Shown here piece after piece: positions 4,712 through 10,561 of a DNA stretch of 10,561 nt (position 1 is the first letter of the stretch; every line of letters starts with the position of its first letter). Source of the DNA: a bacterium (lineage in GTDB: Bacteria; Fidelibacterota; Marinisomatia; Marinisomatales; JAHJCW01). Made by a program: the position numbers and the translations under genes. The stretch spans positions 1 to 10,561 of the forward strand of contig JAHJCW010000111.1 in NCBI GenBank assembly GCA_018812885.1, written 5' to 3'. Under the pieces are notes generated by a model. That model saw nothing but the letters and a program-made list of their open reading frames with translations. It was not told the DNA's origin and made no database searches.

Positions 4712-6778
4712 ATGAATCAAGCACAGCAAATGAATCCCGAACAGGGAATAAATGCCATTGAAAAATATGGCGTAAATCTTACTCAACTTGCCAAAGGGGG
4801 CAAAATAGATCCCGTAATCGGCAGGGAGGATGAGATACGCCGAATCATCCAAATATTATCACGTCGCACAAAGAATAATCCGGTATTAATTGGTGAACCC
4901 GGTACCGGTAAAACTACCGTCGTGGAAGGACTTGCCAAGCGAATTATTGAAGGTGACGTTCCTGAGAATATCAAAAATAAACAGCTCATTGCCCTTGATC
5001 TAAGCGCGATGGTTGCCGGTGCGATGTACCGCGGACAGTTTGAAGAGCGCTTAAAGAATTTTATCAAGCAAGTAGTAGAAGCGAATGGAGAAATAATCGT
5101 ATTTATTGATGAACTGCATATGATTGTGGGAGCAGGAGGAGCGGAAGGTCAGATGGATGTATCAAATATGATAAAGCCGGAATTGGCGCGCGGACGAATG
5201 AAAGTTGTTGGAGCCACAACGCTTGGTGAATATCAAAAATATATCGAAAAGGATGCTGCTTTGGAGCGTCGATTTCAACAAGTTTACATCGATGAACCGA
5301 GCATCGAAGATACAATAACTATTTTACGTGGTATAAAAGATAAGTACGATGTACATCACGGTTTGCATATTCGCGATTCGGCACTTATTGCTGCTGCGAC
5401 ATTATCAGATCGTTATATATCAGGTAGATTTTTACCGGATAAAGCAGTGGATTTAATGGATGAAGCTGCTGCGAAAATCCGTATGGAGATGAACTCCGCA
5501 CCGGCAGAAATTGACGACGCAAGACGTAAGCTAATACAGTTGGAAATAGAACGTGAGGCATTAAAAAAAGAAAAGGATAAACGATCAAAAGAGAGATTAG
5601 ATGTGGTAAAAACCGAAATTCAAACTTTAAAAACCGAATTGGGTGGACTCACCAAAATATGGGAAGATGAAAAATCGGTTGTTGTTGAAATTCAATCTAT
5701 TAAAGAAAAATTGGATGGTTTAAACACTCAAGCAGAAGCCTCGCAGCGTGAAGGGGATTACCAAACTGCAGCAAAAATCCAATATAGTGAAATTCCTAAA
5801 CTTGAAAAAGAATTAGAAACCAAAAACCGCATTTTGGAAAATAGTAAATTTTTAAAATTGGAAGTGGGAACTGAGGATATTGCAGAAATCGTTTCCAAAT
5901 GGACAGGAATCCCGGTTACAAAAATGCTTTCCGGTGAAAAAGAAAAATTATTAGAGTTGGAATCTCAATTACAAAAACGTGTTGTTGGACAAACTGAAGC
6001 TGTACAACGCGTATCGGATGTGATCCGTATGTCTAAATTAGGAGTGACTGATCAGAATCGACCATTGGGATCTTTTTTATTTATGGGGAATACCGGAGTT
6101 GGTAAAACTGAGCTTGGCAAAACACTCACTGAAACACTTTTTGACGATGAAAATGCACTTGTTCGCATCGATATGAGTGAATATATGGAACAGCATTCCA
6201 TTTCCAAGTTGATCGGCTCACCGCCAGGCTACATTGGTTACGATGAAGGCGGACAGTTAACAGAAAAAATCCGTCGGCGACCATATGCGGTAATATTGTT
6301 TGATGAGATAGAAAAAGCACATCCTAATGTATTGAATATCTTATTACAGATTTTAGACGATGGCCGTTTAACCGATACTAAAGGACGGACAGTCAATTTT
6401 AAGAATACAATAATTATTATGACATCCAACATGGCACAAGGTGATATTAAAAAATATTTGCGCCCGGAATTTATTAACCGTATCGATGAAATAATTACCT
6501 TCAAGGATTTGAATGAAGATGTAATCCGTAAAATCGTTGATATTCAATTGGATAAAGTATATAAAAGATTAGCTGAACAGAATATTAATCTCAAAGTTGA
6601 CCAAAGCGTGAAAGATTATTTAGTTAAAACCGGCTATATACCTGAATACGGTGCCCGACCGATTAACAGAATTATCAAACGTGAGATTTTAGCAGGGCTT
6701 TCGAAGTATATTTTAGAGCATCCTGAAAAAGATAAGTTTAGAGTGGTTATTGAAGGTGGGAAGATTGTGATTAAATAG
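4712..6778 (+). CDS. clpB: ClpB-type AAA+ disaggregase lacking the N-terminal Clp_N domain
   Basis: 688-residue Hsp100 ATPase that should form cytosolic hexamers and thread aggregated proteins through its pore, normally with DnaK. It begins at the linker (I-E-K-Y-G-V-N-L-T), just before the first ATPase domain, so the two-repeat Clp_N domain of about 145 residues is absent. NBD1: Walker A GEPGTGKT 61-68, pore loop M-Y-R-G 105-108 (relatives have K-Y-R-G), Walker B ending in E134, arginine fingers R186/R187. A full-length coiled-coil M domain (about 262-388) separates it from ClpC and ClpA. NBD2: Walker A GNTGVGKT 459-466, pore loop G-Y-I-G 506-509, Walker B ending in E532, arginine finger R590, sensor-2 G-A-R 647-649. 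Between sensor 1 (M-T-S-N, 570-573) and R-P-E-F-I-N-R only ten residues remain, where E. coli ClpB has about thirty. The interval that carries the ClpP-docking loop in ClpA/ClpC is thus nearly absent. The gene has its own sigma-54-type promoter and terminator. A full-length ClpB probably exists elsewhere in the genome. Confidence 0.93.
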   Translation: MNQAQQMNPEQGINAIEKYGVNLTQLAKGGKIDPVIGREDEIRRIIQILSRRTKNNPVLIGEPGTGKTTVVEGLAKRIIEGDVPENIKNKQLIALDLSAMVAGAMYRGQFEERLKNFIKQVVEANGEIIVFIDELHMIVGAGGAEGQMDVSNMIKPELARGRMKVVGATTLGEYQKYIEKDAALERRFQQVYIDEPSIEDTITILRGIKDKYDVHHGLHIRDSALIAAATLSDRYISGRFLPDKAVDLMDEAAAKIRMEMNSAPAEIDDARRKLIQLEIEREALKKEKDKRSKERLDVVKTEIQTLKTELGGLTKIWEDEKSVVVEIQSIKEKLDGLNTQAEASQREGDYQTAAKIQYSEIPKLEKELETKNRILENSKFLKLEVGTEDIAEIVSKWTGIPVTKMLSGEKEKLLELESQLQKRVVGQTEAVQRVSDVIRMSKLGVTDQNRPLGSFLFMGNTGVGKTELGKTLTETLFDDENALVRIDMSEYMEQHSISKLIGSPPGYIGYDEGGQLTEKIRRRPYAVILFDEIEKAHPNVLNILLQILDDGRLTDTKGRTVNFKNTIIIMTSNMAQGDIKKYLRPEFINRIDEIITFKDLNEDVIRKIVDIQLDKVYKRLAEQNINLKVDQSVKDYLVKTGYIPEYGARPINRIIKREILAGLSKYILEHPEKDKFRVVIEGGKIVIK

Positions 6779-6799
6779 TTTATTACAAAGTACCCTATT

Positions 6800-6832
6800 A
6801 AAAGTGTCCATGATATTATGGACACTTTTTTT
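6800..6832 (+). terminator. Rho-independent terminator after the ClpB-like gene
   Basis: A perfect 12-base stem (AAAAGTGTCCAT, 6800-6811, with ATGGACACTTTT, 6818-6829) closes a 6-base loop and runs into seven Ts (6826-6832). It lies 21 bases after the stop codon and separates the chaperone unit from the hydroxyproline operon. The A-tract before the stem would make it work partly in the other direction too. Confidence 0.92.
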
Positions 6833-6864
6833 ATATTCTGTTTTCCATTGTTCTTGTTGATAAT

Positions 6865-6889
6865 TTAGCAGGAAATTCGCCTCTGCTAA
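6865..6889 (+). promoter_or_regulatory. Possible start-codon hairpin or operator before the activase gene
   Basis: TTAGCAG (6865-6871) is the exact reverse complement of CTGCTAA (6883-6889), with an 11-base spacer. The right arm ends on the A of the ATG at 6889 and the left arm overlaps the only purine-rich ribosome-binding candidate (AGGAAA, 6870-6875). In RNA it could hide the start; in DNA it could be a repressor site. A GATAAT just upstream (6859-6864) could be a -10 box, but no good -35 box pairs with it. Confidence 0.35.
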
Positions 6890-7683
6890 TGAGTAAAACA
6901 GGAATCATATTCGACATAAAAAAGTACGCCATTCATGATGGTCCCGGTATCCGTACAACGGTATTCTTTAAAGGTTGTTCAATGGAATGTCAATGGTGTC
7001 ATAATCCAGAAAGCAAGAATATGGACGTTGAACATTTTACAGTAAAAGACCGAGTGAAAAAATCAACTAAGAATAAAACAATTGGTTATGAAATATCTGT
7101 CAATGAAGTAATGAAAATAATTGAAAAGGATAGAGTTTTTTACGATGAATCAAATGGAGGCGTTACATTCTCCGGTGGTGAACCCTTAGTACAAATCGAA
7201 TTTTTACTTGAATTATTGAAAAGTTGTCAAAAATCTGATATTCATACAGTAGTTGATACTTCAGGTGAGGCAAGTTGGAAGGATTTTGAAAAAATAATAA
7301 ATTATGTAGATTTATTTTTATACGATCTAAAAATAATTGATGAAGAATTGCATAAAAAGTACACAGGAGTATCAAATAAACGAGTACATAGCAATTTAAA
7401 GAAGCTAATTGACGGGGAAAACAATATAGAGTTGCGTATTCCTTTGATCCCCGGAATAACCGATACAGATTCCAATATCAGTAATATTACTCAATTTATA
7501 TCGGCCCTAAGTATAATCCCTGAGGTAACTTTACTTACTTATAATCCGCTAAACCGTGATAAATTAGATAGATTTTGCTTGGAAAATCCTTTAGGTAAAT
7601 TAAAAGTACAACCTAAACAAAAATTATTGGAGATTAAACAGCAATTTGTAGATCAGGGAATTAATGTTTCATTAGGCGAATAA
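6889..7683 (+). CDS. Glycyl-radical-enzyme activating enzyme (radical SAM)
   Basis: 264-residue radical SAM protein that uses S-adenosylmethionine and a [4Fe-4S] cluster to install the glycyl radical on the dehydratase encoded next. The family signature D-G-P-G-I-R-T-T-V-F-F-K-G-C leads into the cluster motif C30-x3-C34-x2-C37. G-G-V-T-F-S-G-G-E-P is at 90-99, with G-G-E-P (96-99) contacting S-adenosylmethionine; D-T-S-G (123-126), Y-D-L-K (145-148) and R-I-P-L-I-P-G (183-189) follow in normal order. Most activases of non-pyruvate-formate-lyase glycyl radical enzymes carry a ferredoxin-like insert with two more clusters between C37 and the G-G-E-P region. Here that stretch (38-89) contains no cysteine, and only C113 and C230 remain besides the cluster ligands, so this is a single-cluster form like PflA. 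Its stop is 2 bases before the dehydratase ATG, pointing to translational coupling. Confidence 0.92.
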   Translation: MSKTGIIFDIKKYAIHDGPGIRTTVFFKGCSMECQWCHNPESKNMDVEHFTVKDRVKKSTKNKTIGYEISVNEVMKIIEKDRVFYDESNGGVTFSGGEPLVQIEFLLELLKSCQKSDIHTVVDTSGEASWKDFEKIINYVDLFLYDLKIIDEELHKKYTGVSNKRVHSNLKKLIDGENNIELRIPLIPGITDTDSNISNITQFISALSIIPEVTLLTYNPLNRDKLDRFCLENPLGKLKVQPKQKLLEIKQQFVDQGINVSLGE

Positions 7684-7685
7684 TT

Positions 7686-10046
7686 ATGAATAAGCGCATT
7701 AAAAAATTACGTCAACAGAGCTTAGATGCGGTGCCAACTATATCCTTAGAAAGAGCCGAGCTGCTTACCGATTTTTATAAAAGCGGCGCAGCCGATGGTG
7801 CTTCCGTACCGGTTGCTCGAGCAATGGCATTTCAATATATACTTGAGAACAAAGCAATTTGTATCAATGATGGGGAATTGATTGTCGGCGAGCGCGGTCC
7901 AACGCCTAAAGCGACGCCTACCTACCCTGAAATATGCACCCACACAAAAGAAGATTTTGAGATTTTAAATAATAGAGAAAAAGTTTCCTTTAAAGTTGAT
8001 GATGAATCGTTTAAAATTCAAACAGAGACAATACAGCCATATTGGAGCGGTCGCTCAATTCGCGATAAAATATTTGAAGCAGTTGGAAACGATTGGAAAG
8101 ATTGCTATGAAGCGGGAGTATTTACCGAATTTATGGAACAGCGTGCTCCCGGTCATACGGTTATGGATAATAAGATATTTCGTAAAGGGTTCATAGATTT
8201 TAAAAAGAATATCCATAATAGTATTGCCAAATTGGATTTATTGAATGATCCAAATGCTTGTAATAAAAAGGAAGAATTAAAAGCGATCGAAATTTCAGCT
8301 AATGCGTTAATAAATTTTGCCAAGCGATATTCTGAAGAAGCAAGAAAACTTGCTGAAAAAGAAACAAATACTGAACGTAAATCTGAATTATTAGAAATTG
8401 CAAGAATATGTAAAAAAGTACCTAAATACGCGCCGGATACTTTCCATGAGGCATTACAGTATTATTGGTTTGTGCATTTAGGAGTTATTACTGAGTTGAA
8501 TACATGGGATTCCTTTAATCCGGGTCGTTTGGATCAGCATTTATATCCTTTTTATCAGCAAGGGCTTGTGGATGAAAGTCTTACAGAAACAAAGGCACGG
8601 GAATTACTGCAAGCATTTTGGATAAAATTCAATAATCAACCTGCTCCACCCAAGGTTGGTGTCACTGCTCAGGAAAGTAATACCTATACTGATTTTTGTT
8701 TGATTAATACTGGTGGATTAACAGAAAACGGTGATGATGCCGTAAATGAACTCTCATTTATTATTTTAGATGTAATCGAAGAAATGCGTTTGTTACAGCC
8801 GAGCTCAATGGTACAGATTAGCAAGAAAACTCCTGATGAGTTTTTATTACGTGCTTTAAAAATAGTCAAAACCGGATTTGGACAGCCTTCTATTTTTAAT
8901 ACTGATGCAATCGTTCAAGAGTTAACACGGCAAGGTAAATCAATTATTGATGCACGGAACGGTGGCTCAAGCGGGTGCGTTGAAGCCGGTGCATTTGGTA
9001 AAGAGAGTTATATTCTTACCGGCTATTTTAACATTCCAAAAGTTTTAGAAATAACACTCAACAATGGTTATAATCCTCGGACAAAAAAGATCATTGGAAT
9101 AAAAACCGGTGATCCGACAAAATTTAAATCATTTGATGGATTGCTAACTGCGTTTGAAAAACAATTGAATCATTTTATTGATATTAAAATTAGCGGGAAT
9201 AGAATTATTGAAAGATTGTGGGCGACTATATTACCTTCACCATTTATGTCACTATTGATTGATGATTGTGTTGCCAAAGGTGTTGATTATAACGCAGGTG
9301 GTGCTCGTTATAATTCGTCCTATATTCAAGGTGTTGGGATGGGCAGCATTACTGATTCGCTATCTGCGATCAAAAATATCGTATTTGATAAAAAAACATT
9401 ATCAATGAGCAAAATATTAGAGGCGATTAATTGTAACTTTGAGGGATTTGAGGAGTTACATGAAACATTAATAAACGATATACCCAAATATGGCAACGAT
9501 GACGATCGCGCAGATGATATTGTACGAAAAGTGTTTGAAATGTATTTTGACGCAATCGATGGGAAGCCTAATACGAAAGGCGGCGAATATAGAATAAACT
9601 TATTACCGACTACTAGTCATATTTATTTTGGTAGTGTCATAGGTGCTTTGCCTGATGGTCGTAAAGCAGGAGCCCCGCTTTCGGAAGGAATTTCGCCGGT
9701 TCAAGGTGCAGATAGAAATGGTCCGACGGCTGTTTTGAAATCTGCAGCTAAAATTGACCATTTACGTACAGGAGGGACACTGCTTAATCAAAAATTTACG
9801 CCGCAAGTGCTAGAAAGTGAAGCAAGTCTAAAAAAGTTAGGGCATTTGGTTCGTTCCTATTTTAAAATGGAAGGGCATCATATTCAATTTAATGTTGTAG
9901 CAGCCAATACGTTAAGAAAGGCGCAAAATAATCCCGAAAAATATTGTGACTTAATTGTGCGCGTCGCTGGATATAGCGATTATTTTGTTGATCTCGGCAC
10001 TGATCTGCAAAATGAAATTATTGAACGTTCTGAACAGAAGATATAG
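7686..10046 (+). CDS. hypD: trans-4-hydroxy-L-proline dehydratase (glycyl radical enzyme)
   Basis: 786-residue glycyl radical enzyme, predicted to dehydrate trans-4-hydroxy-L-proline to pyrroline-5-carboxylate without oxygen. The glycyl radical motif is R-V-A-G-Y-S-D-Y-F with G762; the thiyl radical cysteine is C431 in S-G-C-V-E. Cys and Gly are 331 residues apart, as recalled for Clostridioides difficile HypD (C434/G765). With a constant shift of three residues, every other active-site position I recall from that structure is kept: F149, H157, D275, S331, D336, F337, E433, Y447 and T642. Length is also near that enzyme (about 789). Choline, glycerol and propanediol dehydratases instead have C-V/I-E-P after the cysteine. 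One difference: the residue after E433 is Ala rather than the Thr I recall in HypD. The paralogous enzyme HplG, acting on trans-4-hydroxy-D-proline, is the main alternative. The symbol is unrelated to the hydrogenase maturation gene of the same name. The activase lies directly upstream and a proline-peptide peptidase downstream. Confidence 0.88.
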   Translation: MNKRIKKLRQQSLDAVPTISLERAELLTDFYKSGAADGASVPVARAMAFQYILENKAICINDGELIVGERGPTPKATPTYPEICTHTKEDFEILNNREKVSFKVDDESFKIQTETIQPYWSGRSIRDKIFEAVGNDWKDCYEAGVFTEFMEQRAPGHTVMDNKIFRKGFIDFKKNIHNSIAKLDLLNDPNACNKKEELKAIEISANALINFAKRYSEEARKLAEKETNTERKSELLEIARICKKVPKYAPDTFHEALQYYWFVHLGVITELNTWDSFNPGRLDQHLYPFYQQGLVDESLTETKARELLQAFWIKFNNQPAPPKVGVTAQESNTYTDFCLINTGGLTENGDDAVNELSFIILDVIEEMRLLQPSSMVQISKKTPDEFLLRALKIVKTGFGQPSIFNTDAIVQELTRQGKSIIDARNGGSSGCVEAGAFGKESYILTGYFNIPKVLEITLNNGYNPRTKKIIGIKTGDPTKFKSFDGLLTAFEKQLNHFIDIKISGNRIIERLWATILPSPFMSLLIDDCVAKGVDYNAGGARYNSSYIQGVGMGSITDSLSAIKNIVFDKKTLSMSKILEAINCNFEGFEELHETLINDIPKYGNDDDRADDIVRKVFEMYFDAIDGKPNTKGGEYRINLLPTTSHIYFGSVIGALPDGRKAGAPLSEGISPVQGADRNGPTAVLKSAAKIDHLRTGGTLLNQKFTPQVLESEASLKKLGHLVRSYFKMEGHHIQFNVVAANTLRKAQNNPEKYCDLIVRVAGYSDYFVDLGTDLQNEIIERSEQKI

Positions 10047-10054
10047 GAGAAAAA

Positions 10055-10561
10055 ATGTTTAATTCAAAAGTATATATAAAAAGACGGAAAGAGTTACAGG
10101 AAAAAATGAAGAATGGAATCATTTTATTTATTGGAAATGATGAATCACAATTATTAATAAGAGACACCGTTCACAAATTCCGTCAGAATAGCAATTTTCT
10201 ATATTATTGGGGACTGAACGAGCCCGGATTAGCAGCTTTAATTGATGTTGAGAATGATAAAGAAATCTTATTTGGTCATGATCTAACTACTGAAGAAATT
10301 GTTTGGGAAGGTGAGCAGAAAAAGTTGGCTGACAAAGTAAAATTAATTGGTGTAACTGAAACTGCAGAAATTTCATCACTAAAAGATGTATTATTAAATT
10401 TTAAGAAAGGGAAAAAACAAATTCACTATCTTCCACAACATCTGAATGATAATATTATTAAAATTTTTGAGTTGTTAAATATTTCTATTGATCTGGTAAA
10501 GGAAAAGCATTCTATTGAATTGACAAAAGCTGTAATTAGTCAAAGATCGGTGAAATTAAAA
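10055..10561 (+). CDS. Xaa-Pro aminopeptidase, N-terminal part (3' partial)
   Basis: Open frame of 169 codons running off the right edge. It reads as the AMP_N domain of M24B peptidases (PepP/Xaa-Pro aminopeptidase): R-R-K-E-L-Q-E-K-M near the start, I-L-F-I-G-N, then R-D-T-V-H-K-F-R-Q-N-S-N-F-L-Y-Y-W-G-L-N-E-P-G (about 39-61), which parallels the family's F-R-Q-x-S-D-F-x-Y-L-x-G-F-x-E-P. Near the edge the pattern L-T-K-A-V-I-S-Q-R-S-V-K fits the junction into the catalytic pita-bread domain. The metal ligands lie beyond the window, so activity cannot be judged. AGGAGA at 10045-10050 overlaps the dehydratase stop codon and sits 4 bases from the ATG, so the gene belongs to the same operon. It would release N-terminal residues from Xaa-Pro, and perhaps Xaa-Hyp, peptides, feeding the dehydratase. 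Confidence 0.88.
   Translation, partial: MFNSKVYIKRRKELQEKMKNGIILFIGNDESQLLIRDTVHKFRQNSNFLYYWGLNEPGLAALIDVENDKEILFGHDLTTEEIVWEGEQKKLADKVKLIGVTETAEISSLKDVLLNFKKGKKQIHYLPQHLNDNIIKIFELLNISIDLVKEKHSIELTKAVISQRSVKLK

Noticed and set aside
6238..6504. Minus-strand open frame inside the ClpB-like gene
   Set aside because: It lies wholly opposite conserved ATPase motifs and shows no recognisable protein features; the other antisense frames in the window are the same kind of shadow.
4712..6778. ClpC or ClpA identity for the chaperone
   Set aside because: The interdomain coiled coil has full ClpB length and the ClpP-docking interval is nearly absent.
7686..10046. Pyruvate formate-lyase or glycerol/choline dehydratase identity
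   Set aside because: It has a single catalytic cysteine rather than the PFL Cys-Cys pair, lacks the Pro after C-V-E found in diol and choline enzymes, and matches HypD at all recalled active-site positions.

Overview
The window is an AT-rich bacterial segment with every supported gene on the + strand. The content fits an anaerobic or facultative bacterium: an oxygen-sensitive glycyl radical enzyme with its radical SAM activase, a good sigma-54 promoter, and weak Shine-Dalgarno sites at several starts. A low-GC lineage of the Fibrobacterota-Chlorobiota-Bacteroidota sphere or a neighbouring candidate phylum is possible, but that placement is a guess.

Region 1 (1-3222) holds a diacylglycerol/lipid kinase cut by the left edge, an alpha/beta hydrolase 11 bases after it, and a 451-residue protein joining an ATP-cone to a uridine-kinase-like P-loop kinase.

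Region 2 (3223-4711) is the accessory part. A short DUF559 (Vsr-like) endonuclease gene, with an in-frame stop near its start, lies between two structured imperfect palindromes in the same orientation. Repeat B supplies the last codons and the stop of the nuclease gene. Just beyond repeat B is a second, diverged copy of the last 36 bases of the upstream kinase gene; it encodes the same C-terminus with synonymous changes. This looks like insertion or recombination of a small nuclease-plus-repeat element at the end of the kinase gene. Next comes an unrecognised 241-residue protein with a HEPN-type R-x4-H motif.

Region 3 (4656-6832) is a self-contained transcription unit: a sigma-54 (-24/-12) promoter, a good ribosome binding site, a ClpB-type disaggregase that lacks the N-terminal Clp_N domain, and a strong intrinsic terminator.

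Region 4 (6865-10561) is an operon for anaerobic hydroxyproline use: a glycyl-radical-enzyme activase, a dehydratase matching trans-4-hydroxy-L-proline dehydratase (HypD) at all recalled active-site positions, and the start of an Xaa-Pro aminopeptidase that runs off the right edge. The likely logic is that the peptidase frees imino acids from proline- or hydroxyproline-containing peptides and the dehydratase turns hydroxyproline into pyrroline-5-carboxylate.

No tRNA, rRNA, CRISPR array or complete insertion sequence was seen.
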